A stretch of 64,000 nt of DNA from Paraburkholderia monticola (GTDB lineage: Bacteria > Pseudomonadota > Gammaproteobacteria > Burkholderiales > Burkholderiaceae): NCBI RefSeq assembly GCF_001580545.1, contig NZ_LRBG01000003.1, forward strand, positions 62,001 through 126,000, in the 5' to 3' direction. Made by a program: the position numbers and the translations under genes. Below are positions 46,544 through 56,040 of this stretch, piece by piece; the stretch's first letter is position 1; each line of letters opens with the position of its first letter. Under the pieces are notes generated by a model that was not told the DNA's origin, made no database searches, and was given only the letters and a program-made list of their open reading frames with translations.

Positions 46544-47980
46544 TCAGTACGGTTCACCGACCCGCACGATCTTCAACGTGTTGGTGCCGCCCGCCTGACC
46601 CATCGGCTCGCCGACCGTCAGCACGACCATATCGCCGTGCGACGCGTAGCCCTTGCCGACCACCGCTTCGAGCGCCTGCTGCAGCGCGGTGTCGCGGTCG
46701 GTGTTGGTATCCAGATGCAGCGACGTCACGTTGCGATACAGCGCCATCGCCCGTTCGCTGCCGACGCGCGGCGTCAGCGCGAAGATCGGCACGTGGGTCC
46801 AGTGACGCGACATCCACAGCGCGGTCGAGCCCGACTCGGTCAGCGCGACGATCGCCTTGGCGCCGAGGTGATAGGCGGTGAACAGCGCGCCCATCGCAAC
46901 CGACTGGTCGATGCGCGTGAAGGTGCGGTCGAGGAAATCCTTGTCGAGCTCCGACTGCTCGGACTTTTCCGCTTCGACGCAGATCGCGGCCATCGTCTCG
47001 ATGGTTTGCACCGGGTACTTGCCCGCCGCCGATTCCGCCGACAACATCACCGCGTCCGTGCCGTCGAGCACCGCGTTCGCGACGTCCGACACTTCCGCGC
47101 GGGTCGGCACCGGCGCGTGGATCATCGACTCCATCATCTGCGTCGCGGTGATCACGAACTTGTTCGATTCGCGCGCCATGCGGATCATGCGCTTTTGCAG
47201 CGCCGGCACTGCGGCGTTGCCCACTTCCACGGCCAGGTCGCCACGCGCGACCATGATGCCGTCCGACGCGTCGAGGATGCCTTGCAGCGCCGGAATCGCC
47301 TCGGCGCGCTCGATCTTCGCGATCATTTTCGGCTTGATGCCGTACGGCGCGCCGGCGATGTTCGCGAGCTGCCGAGCCATTTCCATATCGGTCGCGTTCT
47401 TCGGGAACGACACCGCGACGAAATCGACGCCGAGCGACATCGCCGTGCGGATGTCCTCCATGTCCTTCGCGGTCAGCGCGGGCGCCGACAGACCGCCGCC
47501 CTGGCGGTTGATGCCCTTGTTGTTCGACAGCTCGCCGCCGATCTTCACGACCGTGTGGATCTCGTTGCCGATCACGCGTTGCACGCCCAGCACGATCAGG
47601 CCGTCGTTGAGCAGCAGCACGTCGCCCGGCTTCAGGTCGCGCGGCAGATCCTTGTAGTCGAGGCCGACGCGGTCGTCATTGCCGAGCTCGCATTCGGAAT
47701 CGAGGATGAACGCATTGCCGGCGACGAGCGTCGTGCGGCCGTTCTCGAACTTGCCGACGCGAATCTTCGGGCCTTGCAGGTCAGCCATGATGGCGACTTC
47801 GCGGCCGGCCTGGCGGGCCGCCTCGCGCACGAATTCGGCGCGCTGGCGATGGTCGTCGGCGGTGCCGTGCGAAAAATTGAGCCGCACCACGTCCAGGCCC
47901 GCCTGAATCATTTGCAGCAGGATTTCCGGTGTGCTGGAAGCCGGACCGATAGTAGCGACAATCTTGGTGGCGCGATGCAT
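46544..47980 (-). CDS. pyk: Pyruvate kinase
   Basis: A 478-residue enzyme transferring phosphate from phosphoenolpyruvate to ADP. The start TKIVATIGPASSTPEIL is exactly the family N-terminus. DLQGPKIRVG, the catalytic Lys region KMIAKIERAEAI, MVARGDLAVEVG and NKFVITATQMMESMI are present, with a C-terminal allosteric domain (about 350-478). GAGGAG lies right before ATG 47980. The frame remains open for another 171 codons upstream to a GTG just after pgk's stop, which is discussed separately. Lies between pgk and fba. Confidence 0.95.
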   Translation of the reverse strand: MHRATKIVATIGPASSTPEILLQMIQAGLDVVRLNFSHGTADDHRQRAEFVREAARQAGREVAIMADLQGPKIRVGKFENGRTTLVAGNAFILDSECELGNDDRVGLDYKDLPRDLKPGDVLLLNDGLIVLGVQRVIGNEIHTVVKIGGELSNNKGINRQGGGLSAPALTAKDMEDIRTAMSLGVDFVAVSFPKNATDMEMARQLANIAGAPYGIKPKMIAKIERAEAIPALQGILDASDGIMVARGDLAVEVGNAAVPALQKRMIRMARESNKFVITATQMMESMIHAPVPTRAEVSDVANAVLDGTDAVMLSAESAAGKYPVQTIETMAAICVEAEKSEQSELDKDFLDRTFTRIDQSVAMGALFTAYHLGAKAIVALTESGSTALWMSRHWTHVPIFALTPRVGSERAMALYRNVTSLHLDTNTDRDTALQQALEAVVGKGYASHGDMVVLTVGEPMGQAGGTNTLKIVRVGEPY

Positions 47981-48493
47981 GAGTCTCCTCGTCTGGATAG
48001 GATCGCTGGAAAGAGCGCTGCGGGGCTGCTGCGGAGTCTGCGCATCGAATGATGCTGGCTGGGGTCGCGCGCCGGCTGTGGCCGGGGTCGCTTTGTGGGG
48101 GGAGGCGGGTGATGCGGTATTCGAGACCGGCGCCTTGCGCGCCGGAGTGCTGCTGTGCTGCTTGCCGGAAGGCTGTTCCGGCTGGTTCGAATCGGGCTGG
48201 TTCGAATCGGGCTGGGCGGATTCGCTGGGTGCTTCGGTGGGTGCCGCTGGCGGCGCCGCCGGGTCGTCGGCCGGAGCATGCTGCGCAACCGGCTCCGCGG
48301 CCACCCCGGCGGCTAGCGCCGGTTCGGCGACCGCGGGCGCTACGAGCGCCTCGACGGCCATATCCTGTCCGGCCATCGCCGATGCAGTGGCGGCGCGTGT
48401 TGCGGGCTCCCCTGCCGGTGTTGCCGCGTTACCGCGCGGCGCTTTCGCGCCACGCGCCTTGGTCGACTTCGCCGATGAGGAGCGCGTCGCCAC
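47981..48493 (-). other. 171-codon in-frame open stretch between pgk and pyk (possible Pyk N-terminal extension)
   Basis: This 513-base gap is open in the same frame as pyk, from GTG 48493, one base after pgk's TAA, to the pyk start. The translation is low complexity, rich in Ala, Pro, Ser, Gln and Thr, beginning MATRSSSAKSTKARGAK. It has a 15-base tandem repeat coding PDSNQ (48182-48211). Either pyk has an alternative long form, or this is non-coding DNA that is open by high GC. The strong ribosome-binding site before the family start favours the short protein. No terminator or promoter is obvious. Confidence 0.5.
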
Positions 48494-48494
48494 G

Positions 48495-49688
48495 TTAAGC
48501 CCGCGATTCCAGAACTTCGACCGCCGGCAGTTTTTTGCCCTCGAGGAACTCGAGGAACGCGCCGCCGCCCGTCGAAATGTAGCTGACCTGGTCGTGGATG
48601 CCGTACTTGGCGATCGCCGCGAGCGTATCGCCGCCGCCTGCGATCGAGAATGCCGCCGAGCGCGCGATCGCGTCCGCGAGCGTCTTCGTGCCGTTGCCGA
48701 ACTGGTCGAACTCGAACACGCCGACCGGGCCGTTCCACACGATCGTGCCGGCCTTCTCGAGTTGCGCGGCGAGCACCTTGGCCGTGTCCGGGCCGATGTC
48801 GAGGATCATGTCGTCGTCCTGCACGTCGGCGACGGCCTTCACTTCGGCCTTCGCGGTCGGCGAGAACTCCTTGGCCGTGACCACGTCGGTCGGGATCGGC
48901 ACCGAGGCGCCGCGGGCCTTGGCCGCGTCGATGATCGCCTTCGCTTCGGTGACGAGATCGGCTTCAGCGAGCGACTTGCCGATCTTGAGGCCGGCCGCGA
49001 GCATGAACGTATTCGCGATGCCGCCGCCGACGATCAGCTGGTCGACCTTCTCCGCGAGCGACTTCAGGATGGTCAGCTTGGTCGACACCTTCGAACCCGC
49101 GACGATCGCGACGAGCGGGCGCTTCGGTGCGCCGAGCGCCTTGCCGAGCGCTTCGAGTTCAGCCGCGAGCAACGGACCCGCGCAGGCGATCGGCGCGTAT
49201 TTCGCGATGCCGTGGGTGGTCGCTTCGGCACGGTGCGCGGTGCCGAACGCATCGTTCACGTAGATGTCGCAGAGCTTCGCCATTTTCTGCGCGAGCTCGT
49301 CGGAATCCTTCTTTTCGCCCTTGTTGACGCGGCAGTTTTCGAGCAGCACGACCGCGCCCGGCGCGACGTTCACGCCGTTTTCGACCCAGTTCGCGACGAG
49401 CGGCACCTCGCGGCCGAGCAACTCGGCGAGACGCTTTGCCACCGGTGCGAGCGAGTCTTCCGGCTTGAAGTCGCCTTCGGTCGGACGGCCAAGGTGCGAA
49501 GTGACCATCACGGCGGCGCCGGCGTCGAGCGCGGCCTTGATGGCGGGCACGGAAGCGCGGATGCGGGTGTCTTCGGTGATGTTGCCTTGATCGTCCTGCG
49601 GCACGTTCAGATCGGCGCGGATGAACACGCGTTTGCCGGACAGCTTGCCTTCGGCGATCAGGTCGGAGAGACGCAATACCTTGTTCAT
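48495..49688 (-). CDS. pgk: Phosphoglycerate kinase
   Basis: A 397-residue two-domain kinase interconverting 1,3-bisphosphoglycerate and 3-phosphoglycerate. The signature [13 protein letters not shown] is near the N-terminus, MVTSHLGRP follows, and VAGSKVSTK with the ADP-site loop [13 protein letters not shown] closes the C-terminal domain. ATG 49688 matches the family start; the extra upstream frame does not. Upstream of pyk and fba on the same strand. Confidence 0.97.
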   Translation of the reverse strand: MNKVLRLSDLIAEGKLSGKRVFIRADLNVPQDDQGNITEDTRIRASVPAIKAALDAGAAVMVTSHLGRPTEGDFKPEDSLAPVAKRLAELLGREVPLVANWVENGVNVAPGAVVLLENCRVNKGEKKDSDELAQKMAKLCDIYVNDAFGTAHRAEATTHGIAKYAPIACAGPLLAAELEALGKALGAPKRPLVAIVAGSKVSTKLTILKSLAEKVDQLIVGGGIANTFMLAAGLKIGKSLAEADLVTEAKAIIDAAKARGASVPIPTDVVTAKEFSPTAKAEVKAVADVQDDDMILDIGPDTAKVLAAQLEKAGTIVWNGPVGVFEFDQFGNGTKTLADAIARSAAFSIAGGGDTLAAIAKYGIHDQVSYISTGGGAFLEFLEGKKLPAVEVLESRA

Positions 49689-49955
49689 GGGCTTGAGTAG
49701 GCGAGTTGATGAGAAGGCGGTGGCGGACAGCGCGCGGGGACCGAGCGCGACCAATTCCAGCGCTTCGGCCCAACGGCTCCGCGGGATCGGGCGCCGGCGG
49801 CCAGCCGCGGCACTAGGCGCCTTGCTGCGGCGCGCTCAACCCGGAAAGGTGCATTTTAACTGATCCAAACGGCCTTCTGACCCGCGATGGAGCGAATGTC
49901 CCGTATTTGATCGCGAGGCCGTCGATGCCGCGCCGCAGCATTGGCCTCGGGGCGG

Positions 49956-50279
49956 TCAGAGAAAGACGCGCATCAGCGTGAATACGATCATTCCGGTCAC
50001 GATCGTGCCGAGCATGGTGCGCCGCCACAAAAACCAGCCGAGACCGGCGAGCGTCGCGTAGAGCTCGTGGTTGGAGGTGCCGAACGACAGGCCGTCAGGG
50101 GTAGTCAGCACGTCGGGCAGCACTACGGCGGCGAGTGCGGCGGCCGGCGCGTAGCGCAGCATCTTCTGCACGCGCGCCGGCAGCACCGTGCGTTCGCCGC
50201 CGATCAGGAACATCGCGCGCGTCAACGCAGTGACGAAGGTCATGCCGATAATGGCGAGCCAGATTTGCGTGGAGGTCAT
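49956..50279 (-). CDS. azlD: AzlD-family branched-chain amino acid exporter subunit
   Basis: A 107-residue membrane protein with three to four helices (IWLAIIGMTFVTALTRAMFL, PAAALAAVVLPDVL, MLGTIVTGMIVFTLMRVF). It is the small partner of AzlC. It starts 4 bases inside azlC (ATGA), as is usual for this pair. The pair exports branched-chain amino acids or analogues. The ilvE gene on the other side supports a branched-chain context. Confidence 0.88.
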   Translation of the reverse strand: MTSTQIWLAIIGMTFVTALTRAMFLIGGERTVLPARVQKMLRYAPAAALAAVVLPDVLTTPDGLSFGTSNHELYATLAGLGWFLWRRTMLGTIVTGMIVFTLMRVFL

Positions 50280-51031
50280 CGGGAGTCTCCGGGGCGATCG
50301 CTCACGCCGCGGATGCGGCGCAGGTCGGCGCGCTCGATCATCAGGTCGGCCGCGCTGCCGGCGGCGATCGCCGCGATCACCGCGAGCGGCAGCGCGAGCC
50401 GGTACGGCAGATCGAGCGCGAGCAGCGCGACGATGCCGGCCACGCTGACCGCGACCAGCGTCGAGCGCGTCGCGATCGCCGCCACCATGATCGGCAGGAG
50501 CGCGAGCGTGCCGGCGAGCGCGAGCCCCCAGTTGTCGGGAATCAGGCTCGCGAGCAGGATGCCGAGGATCGACGACACCTGCCACGACAGCCAGCTCGAC
50601 ACCGCCATGCCCCAGAAGTAGGCCTCCTTGCCTGGCACGTAGCCGGTCGGAAAGCTCTTCTTCACGAACAGCAGATAGATCACGTCGCCGTTGAAATAGC
50701 CGAGCACGATGCGCCGCCACATCGACAGATAGGAGAAATGCGGCGCGAGGCCGGCGCTGAAGATCACGAAGCGGGTGTTGACCATGGCCGCGGTCAGCAG
50801 CACGGTCCACACCGGCAGCTTCGCGGCGAGGAGCGGCAACACCGCCAGTTGCGACGAGCCGGCATAGCACAGCAGCGACATCGTGAGCGCCTGCGGCAGC
50901 GTCAGCACGGACTTGCTCATCGCGATGCCGGTCACGAGGCCCCACGAGAAAATCGCCATCAGCGTGGGAGCGTAGGCGCGCGCGCCTTCACTGAAAGCAC
51001 GGCGATCGGTATCGGACAGTCGAGCGAGCAT
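50276..51031 (-). CDS. azlC: AzlC-family branched-chain amino acid exporter subunit
   Basis: A 251-residue inner-membrane protein. The family core is SWGLVTGIAMSKSVLTL (quoted part), then LCYAGSSQLAVLPLL and MVNTRFVIFSAGLAPHF. About six to seven helices. It works with AzlD (overlapping stop/start). The 225-base gap to the divergent ilvE gene probably holds both promoters, with no regulator gene present. Confidence 0.9.
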   Translation of the reverse strand: MLARLSDTDRRAFSEGARAYAPTLMAIFSWGLVTGIAMSKSVLTLPQALTMSLLCYAGSSQLAVLPLLAAKLPVWTVLLTAAMVNTRFVIFSAGLAPHFSYLSMWRRIVLGYFNGDVIYLLFVKKSFPTGYVPGKEAYFWGMAVSSWLSWQVSSILGILLASLIPDNWGLALAGTLALLPIMVAAIATRSTLVAVSVAGIVALLALDLPYRLALPLAVIAAIAAGSAADLMIERADLRRIRGVSDRPGDSR

Positions 51032-51256
51032 CGGGCGAAGGGTACGGACGCAGGAAACGCCGTCAAGAAGGCCTGGTGGGCGCCAGCTCGCGAGCCACTC
51101 GCTGGCGTATCCGGATTTGATTTATGCGTGCGCTGGATTATAGCGTCCGGGGTGCGCCCAAATGCCCGTTGCGTGTGCAAAAGAAGCTAAAATAGCGCTC
51201 CCGGCTATGTCCTGCGCTCATGGCCGCACCTCATAACGCACCTGCTGGAGAACCGT

Positions 51257-52180
51257 ATGTCAATGGCCGACCGCGACGGCAAGATCTGGATGGATGGCAA
51301 GCTCATCGACTGGCGCGATGCCAAGATCCACGTGCTCACCCACACGCTGCACTACGGCATGGGCGTGTTCGAGGGCGTGCGCGCCTACAAGACCGCCGAC
51401 GGCGCCACCGCGATTTTCCGCCTGCAGGAGCACACCAAGCGCCTGCTGAATTCGGCCAAGATCTTCCAGATGGACGTGCCGTTCGACCATGAAACGCTCG
51501 CCGCCGCGCAGCGCGAAGTGGTCCGCGAGAACAAGCTCGAGTCGTGCTATCTGCGCCCGATCATCTGGGTCGGCTCGGAAAAGCTCGGCGTGTCGGCCAA
51601 GGGCAACACGATCCACGTCGCGATCGCCGCGTGGCCGTGGGGCGCGTACCTCGGCGAAGACGGCATCACCAAGGGCATCCGCGTGAAGACCTCGTCGTTC
51701 ACACGCCATCACGTGAACGTGTCGATGGTGCGCGCGAAGGCGTCGGGCTGGTACGTGAACTCGATTCTCGCGAACCAGGAAGCGATCGCCGACGGTTACG
51801 ACGAAGCGCTGCTGCTCGACGTCGACGGCTACGTGTCGGAAGGCTCGGGCGAGAACTTCTTCCTCGTCAACAACGGCAAGCTGTACACGCCCGACCTGTC
51901 GTCGTGCCTCGACGGCATCACGCGCGACACCGTCATCACGCTCGCGCGCGACATGGGCCTGCAGGTGATCGAAAAGCGCATCACGCGCGACGAGGTCTAC
52001 ACCTGCGACGAAGCGTTCTTCACCGGTACGGCCGCCGAAGTCACACCGATCCGCGAGCTCGACAACCGCGCGATCGGCGCCGGCGCGCGTGGCCCGATCA
52101 CCGAAAAGTTGCAGTCGGCCTTCTTCGACGTCGTGAACGGCAAGAACGCGAAATACGCGAACTGGCTCACGAAGATCTGA
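51257..52180 (+). CDS. ilvE: Branched-chain amino acid aminotransferase
   Basis: A 307-residue class IV PLP transaminase carrying out the last step of valine, leucine and isoleucine synthesis. The N-terminal THTLHYGMGVFEG, the PLP Lys K161 in MVRAKASGWYVN, GYVSEGSGENFFLV and FFTGTAAEVTPI are all typical. GGAGA lies about 7 bases before ATG 51257; ATG 51263 is a weaker alternative. Divergent from azlCD. Confidence 0.96.
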   Translation: MSMADRDGKIWMDGKLIDWRDAKIHVLTHTLHYGMGVFEGVRAYKTADGATAIFRLQEHTKRLLNSAKIFQMDVPFDHETLAAAQREVVRENKLESCYLRPIIWVGSEKLGVSAKGNTIHVAIAAWPWGAYLGEDGITKGIRVKTSSFTRHHVNVSMVRAKASGWYVNSILANQEAIADGYDEALLLDVDGYVSEGSGENFFLVNNGKLYTPDLSSCLDGITRDTVITLARDMGLQVIEKRITRDEVYTCDEAFFTGTAAEVTPIRELDNRAIGAGARGPITEKLQSAFFDVVNGKNAKYANWLTKI

Positions 52181-52267
52181 GCAAGCGCCGCAATGAGCGT
52201 CTGAAATGCGCCGCGCCGCCCCGTCGGCGGCGCACTGCAAGCACCCCGCATACAACGAGAAAGCCTC

Positions 52268-52462
52268 ATGAGCGAAATCAAGGAAATGCCGCTGGTCGAA
52301 CTGTCGGCGAAAGATCTGCCGGCGTACTGCCCGAACCCGGCCATGCCGCGCTGGAGCGCCCATCCGCGCGTCTTCATCGACGTGTCGCATGGCGAAGCGC
52401 GTTGCCCGTACTGCAGCACGCGCTACAAGCTGCGCGACGGCGAAGTGATCAAGGGCCATTGA
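52268..52462 (+). CDS. Small zinc-finger (CHCC) protein
   Basis: A 64-residue protein with a CHCC-type zinc-finger domain: C21, H near 46, and C51-x2-C54 (CPYCS). It belongs to the family related to the accessory NDUFS6 subunit of complex I and to bacterial small zinc-finger proteins. It follows ilvE by 87 bases and precedes waaF, a gene order found in many betaproteobacteria. Its role is unknown. Confidence 0.85.
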   Translation: MSEIKEMPLVELSAKDLPAYCPNPAMPRWSAHPRVFIDVSHGEARCPYCSTRYKLRDGEVIKGH

Positions 52463-52700
52463 GCCGGCGCAACGAGCGTTCTGAGCCGGCGTCGGCGGCA
52501 CGCGGCGCGGGTTTCGGACCACGCGCTCGCCGCGACGCAAGCTCGGCCGCACGACCCGCGCCGCCGCCCGCACTGCCATTGCGGCGCGTGTGGGCAATCG
52601 GTCCCGCGCCGCGCGGTTTTCCGCTTTCCCCATTTACCCATCCGAGTGCCACGCGCATGGCGCGCGCGGCGCTTGTTATCGACACCGGACACTCACTCTG

Positions 52701-53726
52701 ATGCGTCGCGCGTTGGTTATCGCACCGAACTGGATCGGTGACGCATTGATGGCGCAGCCGCTGTTTGCGCGCCTCGTGAAATTGCATCCGCGCATCGTCA
52801 TCGACGCGGTCGCGCCCAGCTGGGTCGCCCCCGTGCTCGAACGCATGCCGGAAATCCGCGACGTCTACGCAACCGATCTCGCCCACGGCAAGCTGCAGAT
52901 GCTGCGCCGCTGGCAGCTCTCGAGCGATCTGCGCGACGTCGGCTACGACGCGGCCTACGTGCTGCCGAACTCGTTCAAATCGGCGCTGATTCCGTGGCTG
53001 GCGGGCATTCCGCTACGCATCGGCTACACCGGCGAGAGCCGCTTCGGCGTGCTGAACGTGCGTCACGCGAATCCGCGCAAGGACGCGCGTCCGCCGATGA
53101 TCGGCCACTACGCCGCCCTCGCCTACGCGCCCGGCGCCAAGGTCCCCGAAGATCTGCCGATGCCGCGCCTCGACACGGATCTGAACGAGGCCTCGCGCGT
53201 GTCGGCGCGCTTCAATCTCGATACGCGCGTGCCGCTGCTGGTGTTCTGCCCCGGCGCCGAGTACGGCCCCGCGAAGCGCTGGCCGCCCGAGCACTTCGCG
53301 TCGCTCGCGCAGATGGTCGGCCAGTCGTTCCCGTACACGCAGATCGTCGCGCTCGGTTCGCCGAAAGACGCGCCGCTCGCGCAGGCGATCGCCGAGAAGG
53401 CGCCGAACGTGCGCAACCTGTGCGGTCAAACCGCGCTCGGCGAGGCCTGCGCGCTGATTTCGCGGGCCAATGCGGTCGTCACCAACGACTCCGGCCTGAT
53501 GCACGTCGCCGCCGCGCTACGCCGCCCGCTGGTGGCCGTCTACGGTTCGACCGATCCGCGCCACACCCCGCCCTTGTCCGAGCTCGCGAAGGTACAATGG
53601 CTTCATCTCGAATGCAGCCCCTGTTTTGAGCGCGAGTGCCCGCTCGGTCATCTGAACTGCCTGAAGCAGCTGAGCGCCGAGCAGGTTTTCGGCGATTTAC
53701 GCGGCATGCTGCTCGCGCAGCGCTGA
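52701..53726 (+). CDS. waaF: ADP-heptose:LPS heptosyltransferase II
   Basis: A 341-residue GT9-family enzyme adding the second heptose to the inner core of LPS at the cytoplasmic face. RRALVIAPNWIGDALMAQPLF is the family N-terminus. GKRWPPEHFASLA, here KRWPPEHFASLA, and TNDSGLMHVAAAL (the ADP-heptose site) are hallmarks. Ends CSPCFERECPLGHLNCL, typical of RfaF. ATG 52701 matches the family start; the longer frame has no support. Confidence 0.95.
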   Translation: MRRALVIAPNWIGDALMAQPLFARLVKLHPRIVIDAVAPSWVAPVLERMPEIRDVYATDLAHGKLQMLRRWQLSSDLRDVGYDAAYVLPNSFKSALIPWLAGIPLRIGYTGESRFGVLNVRHANPRKDARPPMIGHYAALAYAPGAKVPEDLPMPRLDTDLNEASRVSARFNLDTRVPLLVFCPGAEYGPAKRWPPEHFASLAQMVGQSFPYTQIVALGSPKDAPLAQAIAEKAPNVRNLCGQTALGEACALISRANAVVTNDSGLMHVAAALRRPLVAVYGSTDPRHTPPLSELAKVQWLHLECSPCFERECPLGHLNCLKQLSAEQVFGDLRGMLLAQR

Positions 53727-53893
53727 GCCGACTGGTACTTGCACGCAACACCGCACGCCCCCGAGCGCGTCGCGTCATGTTCGCGCCTTGCGGCACGGGC
53801 AAGCTGACGCCCGGGAGCGATGGTCCCGCGCATCGGACCGTCCCGCTAACGCTGACCCGCAACCGCGCGCCGCGCACAAGAGACTGACGAGCC

Positions 53894-54340
53894 ATGCCAC
53901 GTTTTGCCCATATCTTCGAAGCCGCCGCCGATACCCTGAACGCCTACTATCAGGCCGTCGCCGAGGTCAATATCGACAGCTTGATGGGCTTGTGGATCGA
54001 CGAGGAGTTCGTCAGCTGCATCTGCGCGGACGGCTCGCATCTGCATGGTCTCGAGAGCATCCGCAATGGCTTGCAGGTCCAGCTCGAAGCGCTGCCGGTA
54101 TCGATCGAACCGCTCGACATCCGCGTCTACGACAGCCTCGGCACCGTCGTGTATGCGATTGCCGAAGCGCATCGCCCGGCTGACCCGACCGCCACGCCCG
54201 CAATGGTCTTCACCACCTACGTGATGGTCCACGAACGCGGCGAATGGCGCATCGCGCATATCCACGCGAGCCCGATGCCGAACGAAACGGCCAGCCAGTT
54301 CGCGACGAAGATGCGGCATGGCCAGGGCCCGTTGCACTGA
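53894..54340 (+). CDS. NTF2/SnoaL-like protein (nuclear transport factor 2 family)
   Basis: A 148-residue protein with the alpha+beta cone fold of the NTF2/SnoaL family. FAHIFEAAADTLNAYYQAVAEVNIDSLMGLW starts the fold (shortened here: YYQAVAEVNIDSLMGLW), and FTTYVMVHERGEWRIAHIHASPM closes it. Proteins of this kind bind small ligands or act as enzymes; nothing more specific can be said. It lies between waaF and a YheT-like hydrolase gene. Confidence 0.85.
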   Translation: MPRFAHIFEAAADTLNAYYQAVAEVNIDSLMGLWIDEEFVSCICADGSHLHGLESIRNGLQVQLEALPVSIEPLDIRVYDSLGTVVYAIAEAHRPADPTATPAMVFTTYVMVHERGEWRIAHIHASPMPNETASQFATKMRHGQGPLH

Positions 54341-54390
54341 CGCGGCATCATTACAGAATCAGATTTGCGCTTTCTCGCTTGTCCGCCGGT

Positions 54391-55443
54391 ATGAGTTCGA
54401 CGCCCGATAAATCCGCTTCCTCCGGGACAGCCCCCGCCAAGGTGGCGGCCGCCGTCGAGGCGACCGTCGAGCTGCTGTACCGCGCGCCGCTGTGGCTGCC
54501 TAACCGGCATGCGCAGACCATCGTCCCTTCGCTGTTCGCGCGCCGCCCCGCGGTGTCGTTTCGCCGCGAGCGCTGGGACACGCCCGACGGCGATTTCATC
54601 GATCTCGACTGGGTCGCGCATGAACGCGCGCCCGCCGACACCGCGCCGCTTTTCGTGCTGTTTCACGGACTCGAAGGCAGTTCGTCGTCGCACTATGCGG
54701 CCACGCTGATGGCGGCCGCGCGCGAGTATGGCTGGCACGGCGTGGTGCCGCACTTTCGCAGTTGCAGCGGCCCGTTGAACCGGCTGCCGCGCTTTTATCA
54801 TCTCGCCGACAGCAACGAGGCCGACTGGATCCTGCGCCGCCTGCGCGCCGCGCATCGCGGGCCGGTGGTCGCCGCGGGCGTGTCGCTCGGTGGCAACGTG
54901 CTGCTGCGCTGGCTCGGCGAGCGGCAAGACGAGGCGACCCGGGTGGTGTCGGCCGCCGCCGCGATTTCAACGCCGATCGACGTCCATGCGGGCGGCCGCG
55001 CGCTGTCGCAAGGCTTTGGTCTCGTCTACACGCGCAGCTTTCTGAAGACGCTGAAGCACAAGGCCGACCAGAAGCTCGAGCAGTTCCCCGGCCTGTTCGA
55101 TCGCGACGCGATGCTCGCGAGCCGCACCATGTACGAGTTCGACAACGTCGTGACCGCGCCGCTGCACGGCTTTCGCGATACCGACGACTACTGGAGCAGC
55201 GCAACCACCCGCCCGCTGCTGCCGCACATTGAGGTGCCGACGCTCGTGCTCAACGCCCGCAACGACCCGTTCCTGCCGGCCGAAGCGCTGCCGTCGCGGC
55301 AGGAGGTGTCGGCGGCGGTCGAACTTGATCAGCCGGAGCACGGCGGCCACGCGGGTTTTATGACCGGGCCGTTCCCGGGCCGCATCGACTGGCTGTCGCG
55401 GCGCGTGTTCGGCTATCTGGAGCGGCACATCGATCATGGATGA
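54391..55443 (+). CDS. Alpha/beta hydrolase, YheT family
   Basis: A 350-residue alpha/beta hydrolase. FVLFHGLEGSSSSHY carries the oxyanion segment, the nucleophile elbow is AAGVSLGGNVLLRWLGE (read GVSLGGN), and the C-terminal HGGHAGFM carries the catalytic His. YheT-type proteins are broadly conserved esterases of unknown substrate. ATG 54391; the longer frame into 54244 is rejected. Its stop overlaps the following gene by 8 bases, so they are coupled. Confidence 0.9.
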   Translation: MSSTPDKSASSGTAPAKVAAAVEATVELLYRAPLWLPNRHAQTIVPSLFARRPAVSFRRERWDTPDGDFIDLDWVAHERAPADTAPLFVLFHGLEGSSSSHYAATLMAAAREYGWHGVVPHFRSCSGPLNRLPRFYHLADSNEADWILRRLRAAHRGPVVAAGVSLGGNVLLRWLGERQDEATRVVSAAAAISTPIDVHAGGRALSQGFGLVYTRSFLKTLKHKADQKLEQFPGLFDRDAMLASRTMYEFDNVVTAPLHGFRDTDDYWSSATTRPLLPHIEVPTLVLNARNDPFLPAEALPSRQEVSAAVELDQPEHGGHAGFMTGPFPGRIDWLSRRVFGYLERHIDHG

Positions 55444-56011
55444 CATCGTTAGACAGGCGTTGGCCAAATGGCCGAACGTACCGAGCTGCACCGGCTGGCT
55501 GATGCTCGACCGGCGCGGCAACTGGCGCATGCGTGACGAAGCGGCCCAGGCGAGCGGCGCGCCCGGTGCGCAGATCCGGCACGAAGCGCTGCTTGGCTTC
55601 ATCAACCGGAACTACGAGGCCGATGAGCACGGACAGTGGTTTTTCCAGAACGGGCCACAGCGTGTCTATGTCGAGTTGGGCTATACGCCGTGGGTGGTCC
55701 GGTTGTCCGCGCACACGGATGGGTCGCTCGCGTTGCACGACCAGGGCGGTGGCGCGTTCGAACCGGTGGCGGTGTTCGTCGATGAAGACGGCGGCATTCT
55801 GTTCGCCGATCACTCGCAGCCGGCACGGGTCGCCGTGCTGCACGATCACGACCTCGAAATCTTCTCCGATCACGCGACGCTCGCCGACGATGGTTCATTG
55901 AGCGGTACGTTCCACTGGAATGCCCAGCTCACGCTGCCGCTGCAAAGCGTGAAACGTGACCAGGTGGCCGCGCGCTTCGGCTTCGTCGCGAGTCCGGCCG
56001 CGCAGGACTGA
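55436..56011 (+). CDS. Conserved protein of unknown function (DUF2946/DUF2944-like size)
   Basis: A 191-residue protein, starting 8 bases inside the hydrolase gene. PSCTGWLMLDRRGNWRMRDE, IRHEALLGFINRNYEADEHGQWFFQNGPQRVYVEL (quoted as FINRNYEADEHGQWFF) and VGVHDQGGGAFEPVAV-like segments look conserved. It belongs to a DUF family of proteobacteria that I cannot name with certainty. No signal peptide or helix. Function unknown; coupling to the YheT gene suggests a joint role. Confidence 0.8.
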   Translation: MDDIVRQALAKWPNVPSCTGWLMLDRRGNWRMRDEAAQASGAPGAQIRHEALLGFINRNYEADEHGQWFFQNGPQRVYVELGYTPWVVRLSAHTDGSLALHDQGGGAFEPVAVFVDEDGGILFADHSQPARVAVLHDHDLEIFSDHATLADDGSLSGTFHWNAQLTLPLQSVKRDQVAARFGFVASPAAQD

Positions 56012-56040
56012 GGCCCGCGTCGGCGCGCGTTCGCCTGCCC

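Noticed and set aside
48182-48211. Two tandem copies of GGTTCGAATC, identical to a tRNA T-arm
   Set aside because: No acceptor stem, D-arm or anticodon arm is found around them, and the copies are a 15-base repeat in the open stretch before pyk.
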